NCBI GenBank assembly: GCA_041166745.1
Contig: JBEEGH010000001.1
Span: 48,599-112,598 of the forward strand
DNA: 64,000 bases
Origin: DASUCS01 sp041166745
Lineage (GTDB): Bacteria > Actinomycetota > Acidimicrobiia > Acidimicrobiales > JACDCH01
Direction: 5' to 3'
Position 1 is the first letter of the stretch, and each line of letters begins with the position of its first letter. Below the pieces are notes generated by a model. It saw only the letters and a list, made by a program, of their open reading frames with translations. It was not told the DNA's origin and made no database searches. The position numbers were made by a program, and so were the translations under genes. Below, in pieces: positions 36,396 through 45,274 of the stretch.

Positions 36396-37763
36396 ATGCA
36401 GAGTGACTTGCTCGACGTGGTCATCGGCGTCGTCTTCACGTGGTTTCTACTCAGCACGGTGCTGTCCGCCATCAACGAGGGACTTGCTCTCGTCACCCAC
36501 GCGCGTGCGAAGCATCTCTGGCTCGGTATCGGCCGCCTCTTCGATCCCGAACATTCCAAGTTGCCTCGGCGCCTTCTGGACATCGGATTCACCCTGCCGT
36601 TTCGAGGCACACTCGATGTCCGGCCACGCGCGACCGTGGAAGACGCGCGCGGACCAACGGTTACATCAGCAACCAGCGCGAAGGGACTTTCGCCCGACCA
36701 CCTCACCGTTCGTCCCTACCGAAAGCTGCCCGACGAACTCAAGGACGTGCGCGACCAAGCACAGGCGCTGTACAACAGGCTCGGCGCGAACCTGGTGGAA
36801 GTCGCGCAGCCGGGACGACTGTCGAAGGTAACGCGTCTCGCCGCCTCGGCCGTGTCCGACGCCATGGTCGAGTTGGCCGGAACGGTCGTGACCAGGAGCG
36901 ACCTGCAGAGCGCCGCGGCGGGACTGCCGTGGGAGGACGAGAAGAAGAACGAACTCGTCGCGATGCTCGCTCAGCTACCGGACGAGAAGGTCGTGCTGGA
37001 CTCGGTATTGCGACGTCGACCCTCCGACGCTCAATTCACCGAGGAGGAGCTCCGCGAGCTGTATCGAGACGCGGCGTCGCGCGTCAGCGGCCACGATGTC
37101 GCCGAGCTCCTGAAGGGCAACCCGGAGTTGGCGAGCGCGATCAAACGCGCCGCCGACGGGGTCGCGGCCAACGAGCGCGTGGTCGCGATCCGCGGCGTGA
37201 TCGAGAAGTGGTTCGAGCGGGAGATGGATCAACTCAGCGCCTTCTACCGTCGTCAGAACCGAAAGATCCTGGCGGCGCTCGCCCTTCCCCTCGTGCTGTT
37301 CTGCCACGCGAACTCGATCGCGATCTTCCAGGATCTCCGCAACGACGCCAGTCTCCGACAGGCCACACTGGCCGCCGCGACAACACAAACGGGCGACGCG
37401 ATCGACACGGCCTGCGCAGCCACAACGACGACCACCGCCCCGACAACAACGACGGACCCGCTCGACGCCGCCATTGACAAATTCACCTGCGCCCGGGATG
37501 TGCTCGACCGGGCCTCTGCGTTTCGCGTCGGACTCGCTTGGCAGGAATTGCAAGACGCACACGGTACGACAGGCAAAGACGCCAAGTTCGACTGGTTCAG
37601 CGATGCCGGGCCCTATCTCAAGGATGCGGTCGTCGACGACTTCGGCTGGGCCGGCCGGCTGGTCACGCTGACCGCGCTGTTGTTCGGCGCCGAGTTCTGG
37701 TTCGACACACTGCGCCGCCTCATCGGACTCCGCGGGTATCTCAAGCCCGGAGCACCCACATAG
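36396..37763 (+). CDS. Uncharacterised three-segment membrane protein
   Basis: This 455-aa protein has a first membrane segment at residues 5-27 (VVIGVVFTWFLLSTVLSAIN), a second near 290-312, and a last near 420-440. The intervening part, about residues 110-285, is helical, charged and cytoplasmic, ending EKWFEREMDQLSAFYRRQN. A Thr-rich stretch (TTTTTAPTTTTDP) after segment two and a short soluble part would face outward. GGGAG precedes ATG 36396 by 6 nt. It opens an operon with a peptidase, an MBL hydrolase and a patatin. I do not recognise a named family. Confidence 0.7.
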   Translation: MQSDLLDVVIGVVFTWFLLSTVLSAINEGLALVTHARAKHLWLGIGRLFDPEHSKLPRRLLDIGFTLPFRGTLDVRPRATVEDARGPTVTSATSAKGLSPDHLTVRPYRKLPDELKDVRDQAQALYNRLGANLVEVAQPGRLSKVTRLAASAVSDAMVELAGTVVTRSDLQSAAAGLPWEDEKKNELVAMLAQLPDEKVVLDSVLRRRPSDAQFTEEELRELYRDAASRVSGHDVAELLKGNPELASAIKRAADGVAANERVVAIRGVIEKWFEREMDQLSAFYRRQNRKILAALALPLVLFCHANSIAIFQDLRNDASLRQATLAAATTQTGDAIDTACAATTTTTAPTTTTDPLDAAIDKFTCARDVLDRASAFRVGLAWQELQDAHGTTGKDAKFDWFSDAGPYLKDAVVDDFGWAGRLVTLTALLFGAEFWFDTLRRLIGLRGYLKPGAPT

Positions 37764-37783
37764 ACCTCCCCCGGAGACTCGCC

Positions 37784-37843
37784 ATGACCCCACGATCACC
37801 GTCGCCGACGGTCAACCAGAAGATGCGAGACATCCGACGATGA
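37784..37843 (+). CDS. Possible 19-aa coupled leader ORF
   Basis: GGAGA lies 6 nt before ATG 37784. The ORF encodes the basic peptide MTPRSPSPTVNQKMRDIRR, and its TGA overlaps the ATG of the peptidase gene as ATGA. The peptidase ATG itself lacks a good ribosome-binding site, so this small ORF may bring ribosomes to it. Confidence 0.35.
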   Translation: MTPRSPSPTVNQKMRDIRR

Positions 37844-39543
37844 CGGCCGCGACGCCGCTCGTCCGAGGCCAGTTCCACGACGTCAAGGTCGTGGCACAAA
37901 CCCCCACCACTCGCGCTCGAGACGGCCACGTCCTGCTAACCGAGGTGCGGATCCCCGTCGAAAGCATCCGACGCGGGCCGCGGGGCCCCCGACTGCACGT
38001 GGTCGATCTCGACGCCACCACCGGCGCGATACAACCACCAGTCGACATCGACCTCGAAGCCCACCGCAAGGCAACAACCCGCGGCATCAGAAATCCCAGC
38101 CGAACCTTCCGGGCCGTCAACCTCTACATGACCGCGGCGCACGTCGTGTCGTTGTTCGAACAACACCTCGGACGCCGCGTCGCATGGTCATTCTCCAGCC
38201 CACAACTCTTCCTCGTTCCCGCGGCATTCGAAGAAGACAACGCGTACTACTCCCCCGAGGACCGAGCCGTCCTGTTCGGCTACGTACGCGACGGCCGCGA
38301 CACCCACTACACATCGTTGTCCCGCGACGTCGTCGCCCACGAGGTCACGCACGCAATCCTCGACGGCCTACGACCTCGTTGGCTCGACCCTGCACTGCCC
38401 GACCAACCCGCACTGCACGAAGCGATCGCCGACATCGTGGCGCTGCTCTCCGTTCTTTCAAGTCCCGAGATGGTCGCTCGTGCCCTCGCCGACTACCGGA
38501 TCGCCGACGACCTTCGCGGCATCGACCACACCTACCTGTTCGAAATCGCCGGCGCCATGGAGTCGATCCGCTCCTCCCTCGCCGACGTGCCCGCCGGCAA
38601 GGGATGGCGCACCGAAGCCAACTTCGTCGAGGCCCACCGGCGCTGCGAGATCGTGGTCGCCGCGATCTGCGCCACCGTGTTCGGGATCTGGAACGGACGG
38701 GTGCAACGCCTCAAGCAAGAACGCCTGCCTCTGTCACGTCCCGTCGTCGCCGAGGAAGGGGCCAAAGCGGCGGCCCACGTGCTCGGCATGTGTCTTCGCA
38801 GCCTCGACTACCTCCCGCCCGTCGAAGTCGACTTCGAAGACTTCCTCGACGCCATCCTGGTCGCCGACGAGGACCTCGCTCCTGACGACGACCACGGCTA
38901 TCGCCAGACCTTGACCACCGCGTTCGCCCAGTACGACATTCACAGCCGCTACCAAACCGACACGGCCACGTCGAGCATGCAGCGGATCACCCGAAGCGCG
39001 GCGCAGAACAACATCAACTACGTCTCGCTCGGACACGACTGCGACGAGGTCTACCGGTTCATCTGGCAGAACCCGTGGCTGTTGCACCCCAACCACGGCA
39101 ACCCTCCCGAGGAGGCGATCGACTACCACCTCGACGTCGAACGCGTCCGCGGCACCACCAGAGTGGGACCTGACGGGCTGGTCCGCACCGAGATCTTCGC
39201 CGACTTCACCCAGAACATCTCCACCACCGCCGCCGCGCTCGGTCGCAGTGGCTGTTTCGGCCCGCGCCGGGACCTCCCCGAGTGGTATCGATCCCTCCCT
39301 CCCGACACCAACCTGCGCCTCTATGGCGGCGGGGTGCTGATCTTCGATCAGTTCGGCCAACTACGCCTCGTCACCCTGCGGCCGGTCGACGACTGGGCGC
39401 GACAACGCGCCCGGCTCGAGCATCTCGTTCTCAACGATCTCACCAGTACCGCGCCGAGCTACGGCTTCAGCTACGGCGGCACCGACAGCGCCGCGTTCAA
39501 GCGGCTCCACGCCGACCAATTCGACGCGGAGGAGACCTGGTGA
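37840..39543 (+). CDS. HEXXH (M4-like) metallopeptidase
   Basis: The 567-aa protein has VVAHEVTHAILDGL (HEXXH at about residues 167-171) and, some 25 residues on, LHEAIADIVALL, matching the third zinc-ligand glutamate motif (E-A-x-x-D) of gluzincins such as thermolysin. There is no signal peptide or pro-peptide, so it acts inside the cell or is exported by an unusual route. The C-terminal 200 residues have no recognised domain. GTGA overlap links it to the MBL gene. It may process another protein of the operon. Confidence 0.8.
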   Translation: MTAATPLVRGQFHDVKVVAQTPTTRARDGHVLLTEVRIPVESIRRGPRGPRLHVVDLDATTGAIQPPVDIDLEAHRKATTRGIRNPSRTFRAVNLYMTAAHVVSLFEQHLGRRVAWSFSSPQLFLVPAAFEEDNAYYSPEDRAVLFGYVRDGRDTHYTSLSRDVVAHEVTHAILDGLRPRWLDPALPDQPALHEAIADIVALLSVLSSPEMVARALADYRIADDLRGIDHTYLFEIAGAMESIRSSLADVPAGKGWRTEANFVEAHRRCEIVVAAICATVFGIWNGRVQRLKQERLPLSRPVVAEEGAKAAAHVLGMCLRSLDYLPPVEVDFEDFLDAILVADEDLAPDDDHGYRQTLTTAFAQYDIHSRYQTDTATSSMQRITRSAAQNNINYVSLGHDCDEVYRFIWQNPWLLHPNHGNPPEEAIDYHLDVERVRGTTRVGPDGLVRTEIFADFTQNISTTAAALGRSGCFGPRRDLPEWYRSLPPDTNLRLYGGGVLIFDQFGQLRLVTLRPVDDWARQRARLEHLVLNDLTSTAPSYGFSYGGTDSAAFKRLHADQFDAEETW

Positions 39544-40895
39544 CAACGGCAGCACAGACACCCACCGAGGTGCGCCTCCGCGCCTACAACGTGGGCTTCG
39601 GCGACTGCATCCTCATCACCATCACGTACAGAGATCGCAGCCGGCGACACCTGCTCGTCGACTTCGGATCAACCAAAGCCGCCGGCACCACGCTGCGCAC
39701 CACCGCCGAGGCATTGCGCGACGAGACGCAGAACGAAGGCATCGCTGCGGCCATCGTCACGCATCAACACCGCGATCACATCACCGGGTTCGCTACCAAA
39801 CCCAAGCGCAGCGACGACCCGGTCGCCGCTCTGAAACCGAAGTTGCTCATCCGCCCCTGGATGGACCAGCCCGAACCGTCGCGGGTCGGGCGCCAGTCAC
39901 GCCGCCATGCCCAACTTCTCCGCAGCCTCGACAGTTTGGTCAACGTCACCAAGCAGCGCGCCCTCCGGGGCAGCCCAATCACGTCACTACTCAACCTGCA
40001 GCTCGTCGACACCGCCGCCAGCCAGGTGCTCGCCGACTGGGAGGCCAACGGCACTCGAACCATCTACGTCAAAGCCGGCGATCGACCCTCGATCACGCGC
40101 TACCTGCCCGGCGTCTCCCTCGACATCATCGGCCCGCCCACCGTCGAGCAAGTTCCCTTCCTCGCGTCGTACGACCGCGACGATCCCGAACAGTTCTGGG
40201 CCCGTCACCAGGCCGCCGCCGCGACCATCAAAGAACGGCTCGAGTGGACCATCGCCGACAAGGACCTCGATACGCTCGCCGGCGCCGACGGGCTCGGCGC
40301 GGCCGCGTGGCTCGCCAACCGTATGAACGACTCCCAACGCAGCAATCTCCTGGCCGTAGCCCGCGGGTTCGACTCCTTCTTGAACAACACCAGCGTCATC
40401 GCGCTCCTCAAGGTCGGCGCCCGCACCCTCCTGTTGTGTGGCGACGCCCAAATCGAGAACTGGTCTCACGCACTCGCGCTCGCCGACGCCCTTACTCCCG
40501 GACTACGAGCGCGTTTCGAACAGGCCGGTATCGAGCCCCCGGAGCCGGACGGGCTCGCCCACCGGCTCGCGAACATCGACCTCTACAAAGTCGGCCACCA
40601 TGGCTCCAAGAACGCCACTCCCAAGACCCTGTTTTCTCTCTGGGAAGACCAGCGCGCTGGTGCTGTCCCGGTAGTGACCGTGATGTCCACCGTCGATGGC
40701 TTCCACGGGGAGCGCACCAACAATGGCGAGGTTCCTCGTCGCACCCTCGTACGAGCCCTGCGAACCAAAACCACCGCCTACAGCACCCACATGCTCAAAA
40801 CCGACGACCCCGTTCACTGGCTCGACCTCACGGCCCCGACGATCGGAGCTGGAACCTTCGCCGGCCGCCGTGGTCGCCTCACGCCCGAGCACTAG
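39540..40895 (+). CDS. MBL-fold hydrolase of the ComEC-like type
   Basis: The 451-aa protein (GTG 39540) starts with VRLRAYNVGFGDCILITI, then has the metallo-beta-lactamase motif THQHRDH (H75, H77, D79, H80), an ALLKVGARTLLLCGDA strand and KVGHHGSKNATP. The 'VGxGDCxLI' and 'VGHHGS' motifs are those of ComEC/Rec2-type MBL domains, some of which are nucleases. An insertion of about 200 residues lies between the two halves. It overlaps the peptidase by 4 bp. The longer frame starting at 39282 is a shadow. Confidence 0.85.
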   Translation: MTTAAQTPTEVRLRAYNVGFGDCILITITYRDRSRRHLLVDFGSTKAAGTTLRTTAEALRDETQNEGIAAAIVTHQHRDHITGFATKPKRSDDPVAALKPKLLIRPWMDQPEPSRVGRQSRRHAQLLRSLDSLVNVTKQRALRGSPITSLLNLQLVDTAASQVLADWEANGTRTIYVKAGDRPSITRYLPGVSLDIIGPPTVEQVPFLASYDRDDPEQFWARHQAAAATIKERLEWTIADKDLDTLAGADGLGAAAWLANRMNDSQRSNLLAVARGFDSFLNNTSVIALLKVGARTLLLCGDAQIENWSHALALADALTPGLRARFEQAGIEPPEPDGLAHRLANIDLYKVGHHGSKNATPKTLFSLWEDQRAGAVPVVTVMSTVDGFHGERTNNGEVPRRTLVRALRTKTTAYSTHMLKTDDPVHWLDLTAPTIGAGTFAGRRGRLTPEH

Positions 40896-40931
40896 CGACC
40901 CCACCATGCCAACCCATTCCCCCTTGCCCAG

Positions 40932-42389
40932 ATGACCGAACGTCCGCTGCCGCGCGTCGGTGTGGCCCTCTCCGGTGGCGGCTATCGCGCCGCCGCGTGG
41001 GCGCTCGGTTCCCTGCGGGCCATCGTCGCTGCCGGTCTCGGATCGAAGGTGACGATGATCTCGTCGGTGTCGGGGGGCTCGATCACCAACGCCTACCTCG
41101 GGCTCCGAGAAGATGCGCTCGCGACCCCCGGCCGGTTCGATGACGCTACGGCATCACTAGAGGCCGGCCTAGCCGGCCACCCGGTCGGATTCATGTGCGG
41201 ATTGTTCGCGCATGCCATCGTCATCGCGCTCGTCTGGTACGCAGCTGCAACCGATCGCACGACCGTCTTAGGGGTCGCCGCCGTCATCGCCGTTGTGATT
41301 GGAATCGTTGCCGGCCTCGCGAGTGGCGATCTGTTGTTCGGGCGAGCACGAATGTGGTGGTACGTCAGCGCCGGCTTCGGCGGCGGCGGCGCGCTGATCG
41401 TCCTCGTCGACGGCTGGCCGGTCACGGCGCTCGCCGTTGTCGCCGTAGGCGCGGTGTTGATGTACACCCGCGGCCCGGTCGTGGGCAATGCCCTCGGCGC
41501 GTCGACTGCCAAGCTCTGCGACCGATCCGGACCGACCCTCGGCGATCTCCCCGAAACACCAGTCACGGTGATCTGCGCGACCGAGCTCCACGCGGGCCAC
41601 CAGCTCTACCTCGCCCACGGATTCGCGTACTGCTACGACTTCGGTCTCGGACAACGCGACAACCTCTCCCTCGCGACCGCCGTCCAAGCCTCCGCCAACC
41701 TCCCCGGCGCGTTCCCAACGCGCTGGCTGCGAGCTGCACCGTTCGGATTCCGCCCCGGAAGCGACGACTACTCGTGGCTAGGGACGTCCGATGGCGGGGT
41801 GTACGACAACATGGCCGACCAATGGCTGGCCGGACTCACCGCCCGGATGACTCGACTGCGCCGTCAGCTGCCCGCCGACGACGCCGTCCACAAGACCCTC
41901 AAGCAATGGTCCGATCACGCGCCGACTCTGTTGGTCGTGGCCAACGCTTCGGGGGCGCTGAGTGCTCGCAAGCTGCAGCTGTCCGCGGTTCCCGTGATCG
42001 GCGAACTCGTCAGCCTGCTACACGTCAAGGACGTGCTGTACGACAACGGCAACAGCGTCCGCCGCGAATGGCTCGTCGAACGCTTCGACTCAGGAGCCGC
42101 AGCTGGCACGCTTGTCCACATCGCCACCAACCCGTACGCGCTCGCGCACCGACTTGACTCCACGCCGGCCACGGCGTGGCTTGACCACAACGGCGTCGCG
42201 GAGAGCGAATGGACCTCGATCGCCCAACAGAACACAACCGTGGGCACCAAGCTCTGGCCGCTCGGCCGCAACACGACTCGCCGACTGGTCGATCACGCCT
42301 TCGCGCTCACCACCGCCAACCTGATCGCACGCGGCTTCATCACGCCCGCCGAGGAGACCTCGCCACCGATCAAGCCGACGACAGACTGA
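40932..42389 (+). CDS. Patatin-like phospholipase with membrane segments
   Basis: This 485-aa protein begins VGVALSGGGYRAAAWALG (oxyanion glycines) and has SSVSGGSI with nucleophile Ser47, and later TSDGGVYDNMADQW with the catalytic Asp. Between the two halves, about residues 88-190, lie three or four hydrophobic segments (for example HAIVIALVWYAAA and TALAVVAVGAVLM). The enzyme should therefore sit in the membrane whose lipids it could cleave, as toxic patatins of defence systems do. It follows the MBL gene by 36 bp in the same operon. Confidence 0.85.
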   Translation: MTERPLPRVGVALSGGGYRAAAWALGSLRAIVAAGLGSKVTMISSVSGGSITNAYLGLREDALATPGRFDDATASLEAGLAGHPVGFMCGLFAHAIVIALVWYAAATDRTTVLGVAAVIAVVIGIVAGLASGDLLFGRARMWWYVSAGFGGGGALIVLVDGWPVTALAVVAVGAVLMYTRGPVVGNALGASTAKLCDRSGPTLGDLPETPVTVICATELHAGHQLYLAHGFAYCYDFGLGQRDNLSLATAVQASANLPGAFPTRWLRAAPFGFRPGSDDYSWLGTSDGGVYDNMADQWLAGLTARMTRLRRQLPADDAVHKTLKQWSDHAPTLLVVANASGALSARKLQLSAVPVIGELVSLLHVKDVLYDNGNSVRREWLVERFDSGAAAGTLVHIATNPYALAHRLDSTPATAWLDHNGVAESEWTSIAQQNTTVGTKLWPLGRNTTRRLVDHAFALTTANLIARGFITPAEETSPPIKPTTD

Positions 42390-42397
42390 GGACTGAC

Positions 42398-42478
42398 ATG
42401 GCCGATCCGATTGCATCGTCCACATCGCTGAGACGCCGACGCGACATCACGCACGTCAACGCGAGGTGGTCGAGATGA
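42398..42478 (+). CDS. Possible 26-aa coupled leader ORF
   Basis: Starting at ATG 42398, nine bases after the patatin stop, the ORF encodes a basic peptide ending THVNARWSR. Its TGA overlaps the next ATG at 42475 as ATGA. GAGG precedes it closely. It mirrors the small ORF before the peptidase gene. Confidence 0.35.
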   Translation: MADPIASSTSLRRRRDITHVNARWSR

Positions 42479-42972
42479 CTTCGCCGCGGAGCCACCCGGA
42501 CAACCTGTCAGACGCAGTCGACAGCCCTTTCGAGATGCACCTGACTCTGCTCCGCGAATGCTCGGCAATGATCGCCTTCGCGCTCTCCAAGGGCCTGACC
42601 CCGCCCGAGTCGACCGTACGCCTCGTCGAAGGCGGCGCTGCCCGGCTGCGCGAGAGCCCCTACCCCGACGACGACTTTCGCGCAGTCGAGATGCTCACGC
42701 GCGCCCATCGCGATCTCAGCCGACTCGTTGCGCCCGCCCTGCCGGGCACTATCGCCCGACTCGACGACGAACGACGGGTCCGACCCCGTCGATTGCCGCG
42801 GAGCCTCTACCACGCGCTCGGCCCGCTCCCAATCGTCCGCCGACTCGTGCTGATCACACTCGCGTTTCTTCTCGCCTTCGTACTCTTCGCTGCCTCGCCC
42901 GCGGTACGGAACGTCACGGCGACCTCAACGAATGACACGACCACGACAACAACGAGCGCGGCAGGCCCATGA
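42475..42972 (+). CDS. Small single-pass membrane protein
   Basis: The 165-aa protein has a helical cytoplasmic part (residues about 10-115), one hydrophobic segment LVLITLAFLLAFVLFAA and a Thr-rich tail (TNDTTTTTTSA) like that in the first membrane protein of this operon. A GAGGTGG sequence lies 6 nt upstream of ATG 42475. The TGA overlaps the next ATG (ATGA at 42969). No family was recognised. It may anchor or regulate the neighbouring patatin. Confidence 0.65.
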   Translation: MTSPRSHPDNLSDAVDSPFEMHLTLLRECSAMIAFALSKGLTPPESTVRLVEGGAARLRESPYPDDDFRAVEMLTRAHRDLSRLVAPALPGTIARLDDERRVRPRRLPRSLYHALGPLPIVRRLVLITLAFLLAFVLFAASPAVRNVTATSTNDTTTTTTSAAGP

Positions 42973-43505
42973 CCATCGTCACAATTGTGAACGCTGTAGG
43001 CGCAGCGCATCCATACTCCGACGAGCTACAGAAACAAGCGTTCCTGCTCTGCTCCGCCGGCCTCGGCGTCTCGTTCGCCATCCTCTATCGCATCAGCCGC
43101 CAGGTCGCGAACGCGACCTACGACGAAGCACACAATTTCCAGGTCACGATCAAGCTCGTTCTCGGTCTCACGAGCGGAACGATCCTCGCCCAACTCGTTC
43201 CGATCGACTCAGTTGGCCAGCTTGGGACGCTTACAAAGCCGACGCTCGCACTCATCGGCGGCTTCTCCTCATCCCTCGTATTCCGCGTACTCACCCGACT
43301 AGTCGAGAGTGTCGAGGGACTCTTCGCTCCCGACGCGGAACAGCAGGCCGAAATTGCGCAGCGCGAGTCCACCCTCAAGCTCAGGGATGCGAACTCATCA
43401 ATCGTCGGCGACTTGATCCGAGTTCGCAGCCTCCCTCCGCCGGCAATCGCGGTGGAGCTCGACAACCTCATCGAGCGATTGAATTCCAATCAACCAACTC
43501 CATGA
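42969..43505 (+). CDS. Small multi-pass membrane protein
   Basis: The 178-aa protein has hydrophobic segments near residues 22-42 (AFLLCSAGLGVSFAILY), 60-75 (LVLGLTSGTILAQL) and 90-108 (LALIGGFSSSLVFRVL), followed by a helical cytoplasmic tail with many charged residues. It is the last gene of the operon and overlaps the previous gene by 4 bp. I do not recognise the family. A candidate terminator hairpin lies 10 bp downstream. Confidence 0.65.
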   Translation: MTIVTIVNAVGAAHPYSDELQKQAFLLCSAGLGVSFAILYRISRQVANATYDEAHNFQVTIKLVLGLTSGTILAQLVPIDSVGQLGTLTKPTLALIGGFSSSLVFRVLTRLVESVEGLFAPDAEQQAEIAQRESTLKLRDANSSIVGDLIRVRSLPPPAIAVELDNLIERLNSNQPTP

Positions 43506-43515
43506 CCAGGCGCGC

Positions 43516-43530
43516 TCCAACTCGGTTGGA
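43516..43530 (+). terminator. Weak terminator-like hairpin
   Basis: TCCAAC (43516-43521) and GTTGGA (43525-43530) form a 6-bp stem with loop TCG, followed by TTT. It sits 10 bp after the operon's last stop codon. Confidence 0.35.
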
Positions 43531-43850
43531 TTTGACCCGTCCCGGCTCCCGACCTTGGTGCCCCGCCATGCGCACGTCGAAGTACTTGGCCGCGTCCTGC
43601 GCGCCGATCTAATCGTCCAGCTTCTACCACGCACCACGCGCGGTGCGTTGCATTCCTCGACGTGCGTGTCGTCCGCTTGTGCCGCTTGTGTCGTCCGTGT
43701 TCGGTCGCCGCGGGCTGCGCCAGTTGCACTTTCCGTCATGCACATTGCAGACGCTCGCCGTCGTGAACTACCACAACCGTAGAGAGCGACGCGTCGTCGG
43801 GAACCGGCGATGCGCGTCGTTTCGTCTAAGACAGGACCAGGGAGGTGCTC
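43531..43850. other. 320 bp without a gene
   Basis: Only shadow frames cross this stretch. It should contain the lipoprotein promoter; no clear -10/-35 pair or repeat stood out. GGAGG at 43841-43845 serves the lipoprotein start. Confidence 0.45.
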
Positions 43851-44366
43851 TTGAATCGTCGGTCAAGCATGGTTGTCGCAATAGCCACGGTTTGCGCTCT
43901 CGCCGGCTGTACCACTGGGTCATCGCCCTCGCTGAGCTCGCAGTCAACTTCGCGGTCTTCGTCAGGTCTCCTCGACAATGGGAGCGGCATCACGGTCAGT
44001 TACACCGTCGACCCGCCTCCGCCCTACCGGGCTGGTCAACAGGTGTCTGTGACAGCGAGATTCACGGACCCCGACGCCGACACAACGCGGTGTTCGACGC
44101 TGTACGCCACCACCGCAGGTCCGACATCGCCTCCGACGACTGCGCCCTTCGGTACGACCTGCTTTGCGGCTTTTCCCCAGTGCGAGAACCCAGAGCCCGC
44201 ACCTGCCGTTGCGGCTGCGACAGTGAGCACGACGTTCGTCCTCGAACAGGGCTATGGCGACCCACCCGGGATCATTGATGTCGCTGTGAACTCGCTCTCG
44301 GGCAACGGGTGCGACCAAGGCAGCAGCTCGTATGCCGGCGCGATCACACTGCAGTTCGCGCCATGA
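43851..44366 (+). CDS. Putative lipoprotein
   Basis: The 171-aa protein (TTG 43851, with GGAGG five bases upstream) begins MNRRSSMVVAIATVCALAGC. This is a short signal peptide with lipobox LAGC, so the cysteine should be lipidated and the protein held on the outer face of the membrane. A Ser-rich linker follows (SSPSLSSQSTSRSSS). The remaining 130 residues form an Ig-like beta pattern with two or more cysteines and no catalytic motif. GTG 43845 is an alternative start. No partner gene is obvious. Confidence 0.7.
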   Translation: MNRRSSMVVAIATVCALAGCTTGSSPSLSSQSTSRSSSGLLDNGSGITVSYTVDPPPPYRAGQQVSVTARFTDPDADTTRCSTLYATTAGPTSPPTTAPFGTTCFAAFPQCENPEPAPAVAAATVSTTFVLEQGYGDPPGIIDVAVNSLSGNGCDQGSSSYAGAITLQFAP

Positions 44367-44396
44367 CCGAAACGCTCCGCACTTACCACTACTGGT

Positions 44397-44609
44397 TCAG
44401 GAGCTCAACGCCTGCACGAACTGCTCGGGCGAGCGCACATCGCCTTCGCTCAGCTGAACCTCGAAGGAGTCGGCGTAGCCGTACCGCGGTCCACCAATCA
44501 GCGTCTCGTTCGCCGGAACCGATATCTCTCGCACGCGGGAAGCGTCTTTCGACTCATCCTTCTGCTCTCCTGTCGTAATGGCGGCCTCGCGGACGGCGAT
44601 CGAATGACA
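44397..44609 (-). pseudogene. Gene fragment of unknown family
   Basis: A minus-strand frame without start encodes SIAVREAAITTGEQKDESK, then ISVPANETLIGGPRYGYADS and ends with QFVQALSS at stop 44397-44399. It reads like genuine coding sequence but is closed upstream by a stop. The next upstream frame continues with a different text (RPQEFIDVIR), which suggests a frameshift. I cannot name the family. Confidence 0.35.
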
Positions 44610-44879
44610 TCAATGAACTCCTGTGGGCGCGTGAACTTCAACGAACGCTGCGCACCATGAGGATGTGACCGCTGCTTCGTTGATCCTTCCGCCAAGCCCA
44701 GACGCAACTGTGAAACGCCGCTCACGTGGCGGGGTAGCAACGACTTCCGGCCAACTCGCCCGAGCGGCACGCTTCAAGGTTGAGGTGATTCGCTGCTCGG
44801 GGGACGACCGCACGACCGGAGTCGGCGGCAGCCGAGCGATGCGCGCGATTGGGGCCAGGGCCTTGACGACGCCAGCTTA

Positions 44880-44893
44880 CGAACGTATGTTCG
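44880..44893. promoter_or_regulatory. LexA (SOS) box
   Basis: CGAACGTATGTTCG is a perfect 14-bp palindrome matching the actinobacterial LexA-box form CGAAC-N4-GTTCG. It ends 6 bp before ATG 44900 of a 60-aa ORF, so LexA binding would block its transcription or initiation. The core 12-mer is repeated at 26570-26581. Confidence 0.75.
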
Positions 44894-44899
44894 ACAGAC

Positions 44900-45082
44900 A
44901 TGAGAGTCTCGACGCTCCCCGACTCGAGACTCGACTCCCTCTACGAAGCCGACGGTTTCGGCGGGGAGAAGACCATGCGAGCAAAAGTGGTCCGCGAACT
45001 GATCGAGGAGATCCGGCTCCTCCGCCGAGAGCTGGAGGAGGCGACACGCCGCCATCCCGCTTCGCGGGGCACGCCCGGCTGA
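44900..45082 (+). CDS. Small LexA-box-linked ORF, unknown function
   Basis: A 60-aa protein starting MRVSTLPDSRLDSLYEADGF. The second half is a charged helix (VRELIEEIRLLRRELEEATRR), a likely coiled coil. The N-terminal 25 residues recur in the frameshifted ORF at 26587. A perfect LexA box lies directly upstream, so SOS induction is likely. It sits at the left side of the integrative element, ahead of the excisionase-like gene, and could link DNA damage to excision. No family recognised. Confidence 0.55.
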   Translation: MRVSTLPDSRLDSLYEADGFGGEKTMRAKVVRELIEEIRLLRRELEEATRRHPASRGTPG

Positions 45083-45274
45083 CCACCGGGCTCCCCGGTT
45101 ACTCAAATCTGCGCTCGGCGATCGCGCCTCTAATTCTGTGTCCCCTAGTCGGCACGCCCGCGCTTAACCACAAAGGGCGAGCAGACCATCGAATGGCGCA
45201 GAGACAGTTGGACAGGCATGAAGACGGAGACTTTGGCATGGAACTCCACGAAAGAGCCTGTTATCGTCCGCGGG

